NCBI RefSeq assembly: GCF_036226685.1
Contig: NZ_CP109009.1
Location: 3,658,001 to 3,722,000, forward strand
Direction of reading: 5' to 3'
From: Streptomyces sp. NBC_00690
GTDB taxonomy: Bacteria; Actinomycetota; Actinomycetes; Streptomycetales; Streptomycetaceae
Length of the DNA: 64,000 bases
Numbering within the stretch: the stretch's first letter is position 1; every line of letters begins with the position of its first letter. The position numbers were made by a program, and so were the translations under genes. The notes beneath the pieces are model-generated. The model made no database searches. It was not told the origin of the DNA and worked only from the letters and a program-made list of their open reading frames with translations. Positions 35,103 through 43,171 of this stretch are shown here, in pieces.

Positions 35103-35852
35103 TCATGCGTTCGTCCCCGCGTCGACCGTGATGGTCGCACCCGTGATGGCGCGCCCGCCCGGGCCGGCCAGATGCAGGACCGTGGCCGCCACGTCGTCGG
35201 GATCGAGGAAGCGGCCCAGCGCGGAGAGTGCCCGCTGGTGGTCGGCGGTCTCACCGTCGACCGGGTTCATATCCGTGTCGGTGGAGCCTGGGTGCACCAC
35301 GTTGACCGTGATGCCGCGCGGGCCGAGTTCACGGGCCAGACCCCGGGTGAGCCCGCCGAGGGCCGCCTTGCTCATCGCGTACAACGCAATGCCGGGGAAC
35401 GGCACCCGATCGGCGAGATTGCTCCCGACGCTGATGATCCGCCCGCCTTCGGTCAGATGGCGCGAAGCCGCCTGGGCAGCGAGGAAGGCAGCCCGCGCGT
35501 GCACGGCCAGGGTGAGGTCCAACTCTTCCAGGGTGACGTCCTCGAACGGGCCCCAGGGATAGATCCCGGCGTTGTTCACCAGGATGTCCAGCCGGCCCCA
35601 TGCCTTCGCCGCGCTGTGGACCGCCCCGCTGACCTCGTCGGCCTGGGCGGCATCGGCCTTGATCATGAGCGCGCGTCCGCCGAGCTCCTCGACCTCCTCC
35701 ACCACTCCTCGCGCCAACTTCTCGCTCTCCGGACTGACATAGGTGAAGGCGACGTCCGCGCCCTCACCAGCCAGCCGTCTCACGATCGCCGCACCGATCC
35801 CCCTGCTGCCGCCCGTCACCAGCGCAGCTTTGCCCAGCAGTGCGTCACCCAT
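35103..35852 (-). CDS. Short-chain dehydrogenase/reductase
   Basis: Classical SDR of 249 residues: cofactor motif VTGGSRGIGAA (residues 13-23), NNAG, catalytic Ser in ISVGSN, YAMSK with the Tyr and Lys, and the VHPGSTDTDM loop. FabG-like 3-oxoacyl or alcohol/ketone reductase; the Ser/Arg after the glycine motif suggests NADPH. It diverges from a TetR gene 147 bases away, a common arrangement in which the TetR protein represses the SDR. Confidence 0.9.
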   Translation of the reverse strand: MGDALLGKAALVTGGSRGIGAAIVRRLAGEGADVAFTYVSPESEKLARGVVEEVEELGGRALMIKADAAQADEVSGAVHSAAKAWGRLDILVNNAGIYPWGPFEDVTLEELDLTLAVHARAAFLAAQAASRHLTEGGRIISVGSNLADRVPFPGIALYAMSKAALGGLTRGLARELGPRGITVNVVHPGSTDTDMNPVDGETADHQRALSALGRFLDPDDVAATVLHLAGPGGRAITGATITVDAGTNA

Positions 35853-35999
35853 GATCCCCCACTTCCGTATCGAACACTACAGAAATGCTTTCACGCACCC
35901 CGATGCTGGTCAAGGTATATTTTTAGTGAACGGCACAGAATCAATCGTCGATGACGGAGATGACAGAGTCAGATCCGACCCAGAGCCGAAGGAGGGGCC
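35853..35999. promoter_or_regulatory. Divergent SDR/TetR control region
   Basis: This 147-base region is notably less GC-rich than the genes. On the minus strand TTGACC (35908-35913) followed about 17 bases later by AAGCAT could serve the SDR. A run TATATTTTTAGTG lies at about 35915-35928. No clear palindrome was found. Confidence 0.35.
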
Positions 36000-36671
36000 G
36001 TGGCGGCACGTGGACGCCCGCGGAGTTTCGACCGGGCCACCGCCCTGGAGCGGGCCATGGAGACCTTCTGGACCCACGGGTACGAAACGACGTCGATCGC
36101 CGAATTGACGTCCGCCATGGAGATCAACTCTCCGAGCCTGTATGCCGCGTTCGGCTCCAAGGAGGAGTTGTTCCGTGAGGCGGTTGCCCTCTACGAGGCA
36201 ACCGAGGGCAGCCCGGTTACCCGTGCGCTCACCGATGGGCTCACGGCGTACGCCGCCGTGGCGGCCGTGCTCCGGGAGAACGCCCGTGCGTACACCGTGG
36301 ACGGCCGACCCACCGGCTGCATGATCGTGCTCGCCGCGATGAACGTCTCGGACGCAGGGGCGGACGCCCGCGACCATCTCGCCCAATGGCGCAGGTCAGG
36401 CGTCGAGATGATGAGGGCCCGGCTGGACCGGGGCGTACAGGAGGGGGAACTACCTCCGGATGCGGACACCGCAACGATCGCCGCCTTCTACACCGCCGTG
36501 CTTCAGGGCATGTCCATCCAGGCCCGCGACGGCGCCCAGGCCGAGGAGTTGGAGCGCATCGCCGAGTGCGCCCTCGCGGCCTGGGACACCGTCACGGCGA
36601 TGCCCGGCCGCCAGGGCGAACCCCCGCGCGCCGCCGGACAGTCGAAGTCCCCGGAACGGGTCGAAGGCTGA
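36000..36671 (+). CDS. TetR-family regulator
   Basis: The 223-residue protein has the TetR DNA-binding domain right at the N-terminus (RGRPRSFDRATALERAMETFW, then TTSIAELTSAMEINSPSLYAAFGSKEELF) and a helical ligand domain containing the TGCMIVLAAMN motif seen in TetR proteins that control oxidoreductases. The GTG at 36000 lies directly after GGAGGGG (35991-35997). It diverges from the SDR gene, its likely target. The last 30 residues are Pro/Gly/Arg-rich and probably disordered. Confidence 0.9.
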   Translation: MAARGRPRSFDRATALERAMETFWTHGYETTSIAELTSAMEINSPSLYAAFGSKEELFREAVALYEATEGSPVTRALTDGLTAYAAVAAVLRENARAYTVDGRPTGCMIVLAAMNVSDAGADARDHLAQWRRSGVEMMRARLDRGVQEGELPPDADTATIAAFYTAVLQGMSIQARDGAQAEELERIAECALAAWDTVTAMPGRQGEPPRAAGQSKSPERVEG

Positions 36672-36753
36672 GACGAGGCCCCAGCCAGCCGGTCGCCTTG
36701 AATCCCAACCAAGGGCCGCCGTTGGGCTCCGGCCGGGCTTTGCGGGAAGGCCC

Positions 36754-37047
36754 TCAGGCAGTGCCTCGCCGTGGAACGTCGAGCACGGCCAGCGTGGCGG
36801 TACGCAACCATGCCGCCGCCTCGCTCACCGCCATCCGCCCCGCACCGACCTCGTCGCCCGCGGCATGACCCAGCGCGGTCACGGCAGCCACCAGCCAGGT
36901 GGCCGGTGCGGCAGAACCGAACTCCCCCGCCGTCCGGCCCTGTTCGATCAGCCTCGTCAACCGGTTGGCGACGGTTTCGCAGAGTTCACCGAGGGCGGTC
37001 TGCTTCGACGGTCCGAGCAGCTTACGCGCACACTGCCGGCAGCCGAA
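36754..37047 (-). pseudogene. Remnant of a TetR regulator (C-terminal half only)
   Basis: On the minus strand an open stretch of about 97 codons, from just after a stop at 37048-37050 to a TGA at 36754, reads like the C-terminal ligand domain of a TetR protein: LLGPSKQTALGELCETVANR, LIEQGRTAGEF, and WLVAAVTALGHAAGDE. No helix-turn-helix is present upstream in any frame that I could read, and the only internal start is a TTG at 36960. It therefore looks like a decayed regulator that has lost its DNA-binding half. An alternative is a small orphan protein of 68 residues from the TTG. Confidence 0.5.
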
Positions 37048-37172
37048 CTAGCCGCAGCCGAAGTCGATGCGCAGGACTGATGCGTATCTGGTGGTGCGCT
37101 TCAGGTGATGCGCATCAGGTGCTCGTGCCCCTGGCTCCCGATGGTGGGCGGGCCTGTCATGCAGTTGCGGCC

Positions 37173-37448
37173 TCAGTCACCGCCACCGCGGCCGCAACCT
37201 CCGCCCTGGCCGCAGTCCAGTCCGCCACCGCCCCCCGAACCCCCACCGCTGTCGCGCCCCGACACCCACCACAGCAGGCCGGACGCAACGAGGAAGACCG
37301 GGAGCGCGACCCACCAGAACAGGGGCCAGGACATGTCATCGCGGTCCACCATCAGTTCGCGGAAGAAGTGCGCCAGGAATCCCGCGGTGATGCCCGCAGG
37401 CGGAGCGAAGATGAGAACGAGCGCTATCCGGTCACCCTTGGAATTCAC
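37173..37448 (-). CDS. Small two-helix membrane protein with Gly/Cys tail
   Basis: The 91-residue product has two hydrophobic segments (IALVLIFAPPAGITAGFLAHF and the WPLFWWVALPVFLVASGLLWW region) separated by a short charged loop, and a C-terminal tail that is almost all Gly/Ser with two cysteines (GGGGLDCGQGGGCGRGGG). The GTG at 37448 has a strong GGGGAGGA seven bases upstream, which is the main support for the gene. Function unknown. The larger open frame through it (to 38069) is a shadow of the neighbouring SDR. Confidence 0.65.
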   Translation of the reverse strand: MNSKGDRIALVLIFAPPAGITAGFLAHFFRELMVDRDDMSWPLFWWVALPVFLVASGLLWWVSGRDSGGGSGGGGGLDCGQGGGCGRGGGD

Positions 37449-37554
37449 GGCGTCCTCCCCTGCTCTCGGGCCTTCCCGGACGATAGGCGCGGTGGCCCGG
37501 ATTCCGCTGCGCTCCCGAGCAAGGACACGAGACTCTGGCCGAATCGAAGGTGAT

Positions 37555-37584
37555 GTGGCCGACGGAGTGCTTCCGCACGGCCAC
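37555..37584 (-). terminator. Terminator of the hydrolase-SDR operon
   Basis: GTGGCCG (37555-37561) pairs with CGGCCAC (37578-37584), with an inner CGGA/TCCG stem. It begins 13 bases beyond the SDR stop. Confidence 0.7.
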
Positions 37585-37597
37585 ACCTGCTCGATCG

Positions 37598-38431
37598 CTA
37601 CTCGGCCTCGGCCGCCGCGGCTTCGGCTTCCGCCGCCGCGGCTGCCTCCGCTGCCTCCGCTTCGGTGATTGCCTTGTTGAACGTCGTGTTCACCGCCAGG
37701 ACGCCTCCGTCCACCCGGAGGGTCGTCCCCGTGATCCAGGACGCGTCGCTCGATGCCAGGAAGGCCACCGCCGAGGCGATGTCGTCCGGTTCGCCCACCC
37801 TGCCGAGCGGATAGATGTCCGCGAGCGCCGCGATGACCCCTTCGCGACCCTCCCAGTTCCGGGTGCGGATGGTGCCCGGGTTGATCTGGTTGACGCGAAC
37901 ACCCAGGGGGCCCGCCTCCCCTGCCAGGGTGCGGGTCAGCGAGGCCAGGCCCGCCTTCGCCGCGCTGTAGGAGTGCCCGCCGAAGGACTGCTCGGCGTTG
38001 ACCGAACCGATGTTGACGATCGCCCCCCGACCCGACTTCGCGAGCAACGGAAGTGCGGCCCGGGCACAACGGAAGGCGCCGCCCAGGGTGACGTCCAGAT
38101 CGCGGCGCCAGTTCTCGTCGGACAGTCGGTCCAGGGCGAGTTCGGGGGTGGCCGCGAAAGCGTTGTTGACCACGACGTCGAGGGTCCCGAAGCGCTCGAC
38201 GGCGTACGCCACCGCAGCATCCACATCGGTGCGTTCACTCACATCGCAACGCCGGTACTCGGCACCGGGGATCTGTGCCGCGGCCTGCTGCGCCGCCTCC
38301 TCGTCCACGTCCGCGATGAGTACCCGCGCCCCTTCCGACGCCAGCCTCCGCACGATCGCCTCGCCGATGCCCCGGGCGCCGCCCGTCACCAGTACGCCAT
38401 ACCCCTCGAAACGTTTCAGCGCAGTGTTCAT
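37598..38431 (-). CDS. Short-chain dehydrogenase/reductase with Ala/Glu-repeat tail
   Basis: Classical SDR of 277 residues: VTGGARGIGEA (residues 15-25), ADVDEEAA with Asp after strand 2 (suggesting NAD preference), NNAFA in place of NNAG, catalytic Ser in NIGSVN, YSAAK, and NQINPGTIRTRN. The normal fold ends at VDGGVLAVN; it is followed by TTFNKAITEA and about 20 residues of only Ala and Glu, probably a helical or disordered tail. The DNA encoding the tail is a run of near-repeats. The start overlaps the stop of the serine hydrolase by four bases, so the two are coupled. Confidence 0.9.
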   Translation of the reverse strand: MNTALKRFEGYGVLVTGGARGIGEAIVRRLASEGARVLIADVDEEAAQQAAAQIPGAEYRRCDVSERTDVDAAVAYAVERFGTLDVVVNNAFAATPELALDRLSDENWRRDLDVTLGGAFRCARAALPLLAKSGRGAIVNIGSVNAEQSFGGHSYSAAKAGLASLTRTLAGEAGPLGVRVNQINPGTIRTRNWEGREGVIAALADIYPLGRVGEPDDIASAVAFLASSDASWITGTTLRVDGGVLAVNTTFNKAITEAEAAEAAAAAEAEAAAAEAE

Positions 38432-39591
38432 GGTACTGAACGTACCGCTCTGACCAGCGCTTGGGCACGGGGATCGGCGGTAACTCCCTTGCGTAGTCCG
38501 TTGGTCACATAGCCGAGGGCGATCCCTGACGCGGGGTCGGCGAAGCCCAGGGATCCGCCGCGGCCGGGGTGGCCGAAGGAGCCGGGGCCCAGGAGCGGGG
38601 CAGCCGCGCCGTGGAGCATAAAACCCAAACTCAGACGGGTCGGGACGATCAACACCCGGTCCGGGCCCACCGACTCCTCGGTACGGGCGAGGGTCAGGGT
38701 CGCCGGGGCGAACAGCCGCCGTCCACCGTCCACATCGCCGATGGTGGCCGCGTAGAAGCGGGCCAGGGCACGGGCGGTGGAGATGCCGCCGGACGCAGGC
38801 AGTTCGGCGGCCCGGTAGTCGGGGTCGTTCTCATCGGGGAAGGGGTGGATCGCTCCGAACGCACGCCGGGTGAGTGACTCCGGATCGCGGTACGCCTCGA
38901 CCACCGAACGCTTGGGGCGCAGGCTGAGTCCGCCGCCCATCGCGGCGGGCGGCTCGGCCACCGGCCCGATCCGGCCGACTCGATGGGCCTCTTCGGCCGG
39001 GAGCCCGATCCAGAAGTCCAATCCGAGCGGACGGGCGATCTCCTCGGCGACCCAGCGCCCGATGGTGCGCCCGGTGACCCTGCGCACGAGTTCGGCGATC
39101 AACCAGCTGTAGGTCTGCGGGTGGTAGCCGTGATCGGTTCCGGGTTCCCACTGGGGGCGCTGGGCCGCGAGCGCGGCCGGCCCACTGACCCCGTCGATCG
39201 CTTCGGCCGGGGTCAGCGGATGATCGATGGCGGCCAGTCCGGCACGGTGCGAGAGCAGATGGCGTACGAGCACCCGTTCCTTGCCCGCGTCCTTGAACTC
39301 CGGCCAATAGGTGCCCACAGGCGCATCCAGATCGATCTGTCCGCGCTGGTGCAGCAGGAGGACGACCGCGCCGGCGACGCCTTTGGTCGCCGAGCGGACG
39401 ACCTGGGCGGTGTCCACGGCCCAGGGGGCATCACCGTCCACGTCGCGGGTTCCGGCCCATAGGTCGACGACCTTGTGTCCATGGCGATAGACGGCCACCG
39501 CCGCCCCGCGCTCGCCGCGCTGCTCGAAGTTGCGTTCAAACGCCTCCTCGACCGGCTCAAAGCCTGCCGCCACCGTGCCCCGGACGTCCAC
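38428..39591 (-). CDS. Beta-lactamase-fold serine hydrolase (EstB-like)
   Basis: Class C beta-lactamase/penicillin-binding-protein fold esterase of 387 residues. Motifs: nucleophile in VRSATKGVAG (SxxK, about residue 64), the YSW segment at the YxN position in HPQTYSWLIAELVRR, and a final GHPGRGGSLGFADP in place of the K-T-G strand. Proteins like this hydrolyse esters or lactones rather than beta-lactams. The GTG at 39591 is chosen because GGGAG lies about nine bases upstream; an ATG at 39627 lacks such a site. Coupled by overlap to the downstream SDR and read in the same direction as the NTF2-like gene upstream. Confidence 0.85.
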   Translation of the reverse strand: MDVRGTVAAGFEPVEEAFERNFEQRGERGAAVAVYRHGHKVVDLWAGTRDVDGDAPWAVDTAQVVRSATKGVAGAVVLLLHQRGQIDLDAPVGTYWPEFKDAGKERVLVRHLLSHRAGLAAIDHPLTPAEAIDGVSGPAALAAQRPQWEPGTDHGYHPQTYSWLIAELVRRVTGRTIGRWVAEEIARPLGLDFWIGLPAEEAHRVGRIGPVAEPPAAMGGGLSLRPKRSVVEAYRDPESLTRRAFGAIHPFPDENDPDYRAAELPASGGISTARALARFYAATIGDVDGGRRLFAPATLTLARTEESVGPDRVLIVPTRLSLGFMLHGAAAPLLGPGSFGHPGRGGSLGFADPASGIALGYVTNGLRKGVTADPRAQALVRAVRSVP

Positions 39592-39812
39592 TGTGCCCAC
39601 TCTCCCGCGTCTGTTGATCTCCCCCATGGTGCAACGGTCGCGGCTGAGTGTTGCTTCCGGGCTGCTCGGGACCACCCTGAACACCTCAGGAACCGGGGTT
39701 CGCCGAGCGGGGCGGCTCTGCGGTGGCTGCATCGGCGCCCCACCGAGAGGTGGTCGCCGAGCACGAAAGGCGTATCCCCCGTGAACGGGTGAGCCCCGAG
39801 CAGCAGCAACGG

Positions 39813-40241
39813 TCAGAGGTTGTCGCCCCAACCGCCCTGGATCATGGTCTGGAATCCCCAGGCACCATCTCGCCTGATCAGAATGTCCGCATACCTCAAC
39901 TGCTGGGTGTGGCCCTCGGCTGTCATGGTCGAGTCGGTGAAGACGATGGCCATGGCGGCGGAGAGGAAGACCGGCGTCCGTACCGAGTCGAAAGTGATGT
40001 CCTCGCTGCCGCCCCCCATCACCTGCGTCATGGTCTCGATGAACTGCGCCCGGTCCCACTGGGCCGAGCGGCCATTGCCTGCGGAGTCGTCGCTCACCAG
40101 GTTGAGCGGGAAGACCGCCATATCGGCCATGCGCTCGACCTTCCGCCCCGCACTGAGGGCGTCGTACTCGGCGAACCAGGCGTCCACGCTCTTGCGGTCC
40201 TCGGCGGTCGGCTCGTATCCGGTGTCGGGCAGGACGGGCAT
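39813..40241 (-). CDS. NTF2-like / SnoaL-like fold protein
   Basis: The 142-residue protein has the length and pattern of an NTF2-like cone fold: DAWFAEYDALSAGRKVERMADMAVFPLNLV, then QFIETMTQVMGG, AMAIVFTDSTMTAEG and a final DGAWGFQTMIQGGWGDNL. Such proteins are small enzymes, such as isomerases, or binding proteins. The ATG at 40241 has GAGGAG nine bases upstream. It is the first gene behind a strong promoter with two palindromic operators and probably leads an operon with the hydrolase and SDR, although a 220-base gap follows. Confidence 0.8.
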   Translation of the reverse strand: MPVLPDTGYEPTAEDRKSVDAWFAEYDALSAGRKVERMADMAVFPLNLVSDDSAGNGRSAQWDRAQFIETMTQVMGGGSEDITFDSVRTPVFLSAAMAIVFTDSTMTAEGHTQQLRYADILIRRDGAWGFQTMIQGGWGDNL

Positions 40242-40269
40242 ATGCGCTCCTCGCTACGGCTGATCCGTA

Positions 40270-40331
40270 GTAGTCAAGTTTGATTACGTCACGACAGTAA
40301 CCCACCCTTTATCAGTAGTCAAGCTTGAATA
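40270..40331 (-). promoter_or_regulatory. Promoter with two near-identical palindromic operators
   Basis: GTAGTCAAGTTTGATTA (40270-40286) and GTAGTCAAGCTTGAATA (40315-40331) share a palindromic TCAA-N2-TTGA core, centres 45 bases apart. On the minus strand TTGACT (40317-40322) and TACTGT (40294-40299) are 17 bases apart, an excellent promoter for the NTF2-like gene. One operator covers the -35 box and the other lies just downstream of the start. The pattern resembles MarR or HxlR family sites, but no such gene is adjacent. Confidence 0.65.
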
Positions 40332-40332
40332 G

Positions 40333-41112
40333 CTAAGCGCCGTGCGACGCCGCGAACCCCGGGTCAAAGCCGAACGGCAGCTCCAACCGGTGCTCCCGCA
40401 TCAACGCCTCGTTCGCAAGCAGTTCCCCCGTGGGACCGTCCGCCGCGATGACCCCTTCGCTCAGGATCACCGAGCGCGGGCAGAGCTCCAGGGCGTACGG
40501 CAGATCGTGGGTCACCATCAGCACCGTGACGTCCAGGGACCGCAGGATGTCGGCGAGTTCCCGCCGGGACGCGGGGTCGAGATTGGACGACGGCTCGTCG
40601 AGCACCAGGATTTCGGGCTCCATGGCCAGGACCGTGGCGACCGCGACCCGCCGCCGCTGCCCGTAGGAGAGGTGGTGCGGCGGCCGATCCAGGTACTCGA
40701 CCATGCCCACGAGCTCCAGCGCCCCGGCCACGCGCTCCTCCAGCGCGGCGCCCCGCAGCCCGGCAGCCGCCGGCCCGAAGGCGACGTCCTCCCGGACCGT
40801 GGGCATGAAGAGTTGGTCGTCCGGGTCCTGGAAGACGATGCCGACCCGACGGCGGATCTCGGCCAGGTGCTCGCGTGCGACCGGTAGACCGGCGACCGAC
40901 ACCGTCCCGATGCCGCCCCCGAGGATGCCGTTCAGATGGAGTACGAGGGTGGTCTTGCCCGCGCCGTTGGGGCCGAGCACGGCGACCCGCTCGCCCCGGG
41001 CCACGGTCAGATCGACACCGAAGAGGGCCTGGTGTCCATCGGGATAGGCATAGGCGAGTCCATGGACATCGAGGGAGGGAGGAAGGGCGGCGGGGCCGGT
41101 CATGGGGCCCAT
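40333..41112 (-). CDS. cbiO: Cobalt/nickel ECF transporter ATP-binding subunit
   Basis: ABC ATPase of 259 residues of the energy-coupling-factor type. Walker A is GPNGAGKTT (about residues 47-55), the Q-loop GIVFQDPDDQLF is the CbiO/EcfA hallmark, signature LSYGQRRRVA, Walker B ILVLDEPSSNLD and the switch His in VTHD. It powers metal uptake with the CbiQ and CbiMN proteins encoded just upstream. The gap to cbiQ is 10 bases. ATG at 41112 or 41103 are both possible starts. Confidence 0.94.
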   Translation of the reverse strand: MGPMTGPAALPPSLDVHGLAYAYPDGHQALFGVDLTVARGERVAVLGPNGAGKTTLVLHLNGILGGGIGTVSVAGLPVAREHLAEIRRRVGIVFQDPDDQLFMPTVREDVAFGPAAAGLRGAALEERVAGALELVGMVEYLDRPPHHLSYGQRRRVAVATVLAMEPEILVLDEPSSNLDPASRRELADILRSLDVTVLMVTHDLPYALELCPRSVILSEGVIAADGPTGELLANEALMREHRLELPFGFDPGFAASHGA

Positions 41113-41122
41113 CCCAGCAGGG

Positions 41123-41884
41123 TCATAGCGTCCATCCCATCAGGCAGACGGTGAGCGCGGCGAGGGGCAGGGCTGCCGCGTACGCCCATTGGGTCCGGGA
41201 TGCCCGTACCTCGTCGATCACCGGCATCACCCCTGTGTAGCCGCGGCTGACCATGGCCAGATGGACCCGCTCACCGCGCTCGTAGGAACGGATGAAGAGG
41301 GCGCCGGCGGACTTGCCGAGCACACCCCAGTGGCGTACACCCCGGGCCTCGAACCCCCTGGAGCGGCGGGCGATCGACATCCGGCGCATCTCATCGGCGA
41401 TCACATCGCCGTACCGGATCATGAAGGAGGCGATCTGCACCAGCAGGGGCGGCAGCTTCAACCGCTGGAGCCCCAGCAGCAGGGCCCTGAGTTCGGTGGT
41501 GGAGGCCAGGATCACCGAGGTGGCGACGCCCAGGGTCCCCTTGACCAGGATGTTCCAGGCGCCCCACAGTCCGGGCACGCTCAGCGAGAGCCCGAGGACT
41601 ATCGTGCGTTCGCCGGGCACCACGAACGGCATCAGCAGGGCGAAGGCCGCGAAGGGGATCTCGATCAGCAGTCGGCTGAGCAGGAAGCCGGGTGGGATGC
41701 GGGCCACGGCGGCGACCGCGGCCAGTAGGACGGCATAGCCCGCGAAGGCCCACACCGCCTCCCGCGGGGTGCATACCACCACAAGGACGAAGCAGAACGC
41801 GGCGACGAGTTTGCAGTGCGGGGGCAGGGCGTGCACCAGGGAGCGCCCCGGTCGGTAGAGCCTGTGGGTGTGTCCGGAGCCCAC
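41123..41884 (-). CDS. cbiQ: ECF transporter T component CbiQ
   Basis: Transmembrane coupling subunit of 253 residues with five or six hydrophobic segments. The two Ala-Arg-Gly-type coupling motifs of T components are visible: ARRSRGFEARG and ERGERVHLAMVSRG, which contact the ATPase. It couples ATP hydrolysis by CbiO to the substrate component CbiMN. Located three bases after cbiMN. Confidence 0.93.
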   Translation of the reverse strand: MGSGHTHRLYRPGRSLVHALPPHCKLVAAFCFVLVVVCTPREAVWAFAGYAVLLAAVAAVARIPPGFLLSRLLIEIPFAAFALLMPFVVPGERTIVLGLSLSVPGLWGAWNILVKGTLGVATSVILASTTELRALLLGLQRLKLPPLLVQIASFMIRYGDVIADEMRRMSIARRSRGFEARGVRHWGVLGKSAGALFIRSYERGERVHLAMVSRGYTGVMPVIDEVRASRTQWAYAAALPLAALTVCLMGWTL

Positions 41885-41887
41885 CGC

Positions 41888-42997
41888 TCACTCCCGCGCA
41901 CTGTCCGACGGCCGCTCCGGGGCCGTCACCGCCGCCTGGGTGCCCAGTCGGGTACGGCGACGGCGTGCCGTCACATAGAAGACCCCGCTGCCCACGACGA
42001 CGGTCGCACCCACCCCGATGACACCGGCCAGCCCGCCGGAGATCCGGGTGTTGGTGATGTCCTCGATGCCGTAGTCGGCGAGGGGCGAGTCGGCGGCTGC
42101 GTGCTCCTCGACCTTCTTGTCGATGCCCTTGTCGGCGGCGACCTTCTCCAGCCCGTCGGGGTGCGCGGAGGCGTAGAAGGAGCCGAACCCCGCGAGGACG
42201 AGGGCGGCGGCCAGGCCGGCCAGCCACACCTTGCGGGGCGAGCGGGACGGGCCGCGCTGCGCATCGGACCCGGGTGCCTCGATCAACTCGCCCCCGATCC
42301 TGAGCTTCAGCGGGCGCCGCAGCCCACGGACGCCGTAGACCAGGTCCGGGCGGACGGCGAGGACCGCCCCCACCGTCAACATGGTGATCAGGGCTTCGCC
42401 GATGCCGATGAGCACATGGACGCCGACCATGGCGACCAGGACCTTGCCGATCGGCACCTCGGTGGTGCCACCGATCCAGTAGAGGAGGGTGAAGGCCGCG
42501 GCCGACGCCGGTACGGAGACGAGTGCGGCGACGAAGCTGGCCGCGGCGATGGATCGACGACCGCCGGGCAGGACGGCGAGCAGCCCACGGAACAGCGCGT
42601 AGGCCAGGGCCGCGGTCACCACGCCCATGATGGTGATGTTGACACCGAGTGCGGTGAGACCGCCGTCGGCGAAGAGGACGCCCTGCATCAGCAGGACCAC
42701 GGCTATGCAGAGCACCCCGGTGTACGGGCCCACCAGGATCGCGGCGAGCGCTCCGCCGAGGAGATGGCCGCTGGTGCCCGCGGCTACGGGGAAGTTCAGC
42801 ATCTGTACGGCGAAGACGAAGGCGGCCACCAGACCGGCGAGGGGTGCGGTGCGCTCGGCGCCGACGAGTCCAGCGGCATGCGCGGGGCCCGCCAGTTCTC
42901 GACGGGCCCCGCGGAGGCTGAGAGCGACCGCGCCGGCCGCCACCACTCCCGCCGCGACCGACACGGGCGCATTGATGAATCCGTCGGGCACATGCAT
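41888..42997 (-). CDS. cbiM: CbiM-CbiN fusion, substrate component of a cobalt/nickel ECF transporter
   Basis: The 369-residue protein begins MHVPDGFI, the invariant N-terminus of CbiM/NikM whose His residues coordinate the metal; the initiator Met is removed, so an exact start matters, and the ATG at 42997 gives it. Seven or so hydrophobic segments follow, including NFPVAAGTSGHLLGG. After about residue 225 comes a second part (WLAGLAAALVLAGFGSFYASAHPDGLEKVA, then a final helix) that matches CbiN/PDGLE-domain proteins, so M and N are fused. Co2+ versus Ni2+ cannot be told from sequence. First gene of the operon. Confidence 0.93.
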   Translation of the reverse strand: MHVPDGFINAPVSVAAGVVAAGAVALSLRGARRELAGPAHAAGLVGAERTAPLAGLVAAFVFAVQMLNFPVAAGTSGHLLGGALAAILVGPYTGVLCIAVVLLMQGVLFADGGLTALGVNITIMGVVTAALAYALFRGLLAVLPGGRRSIAAASFVAALVSVPASAAAFTLLYWIGGTTEVPIGKVLVAMVGVHVLIGIGEALITMLTVGAVLAVRPDLVYGVRGLRRPLKLRIGGELIEAPGSDAQRGPSRSPRKVWLAGLAAALVLAGFGSFYASAHPDGLEKVAADKGIDKKVEEHAAADSPLADYGIEDITNTRISGGLAGVIGVGATVVVGSGVFYVTARRRRTRLGTQAAVTAPERPSDSARE

Positions 42998-43043
42998 GGC
43001 TGGCTCCGCATCGGACAGACGAGAAGGGCTGCCCGTCGATAGT

Positions 43044-43099
43044 GGGCCTACTGCACATGGCTTGCAAGAGCGCATGTATGACGAAAAGTGCGTGGGCCC
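43044..43099 (-). promoter_or_regulatory. Leader of the cbiMN operon: interrupted stem and TTGCA-like element
   Basis: GGGCC (43044-43048) can pair with GGCCC (43095-43099) and GCAC (43053-43056) with GTGC (43088-43091). Within it the minus strand reads TTGCAAGCCATGTGCA, loosely like a TTGCA-N5 dyad that I associate from memory with the nickel regulator Nur. No cobalamin riboswitch boxes are present. Confidence 0.3.
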
Positions 43100-43171
43100 T
43101 CCACCAGGTCGAGCATTGGCCCGAAATATGCAACATTGGTTAATAAAGACGATGAATGCGAGGAGCGCCCC

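Noticed and set aside
39723..40283. Plus-strand frame overlapping the NTF2-like gene
   Set aside because: The minus-strand gene has promoter, operators, ribosome binding site and a plausible fold; the plus-strand frame has none.
42998..43171. Cobalamin riboswitch upstream of cbiMN
   Set aside because: None of the conserved B12-box or core sequence elements is visible, and the leader is too short.
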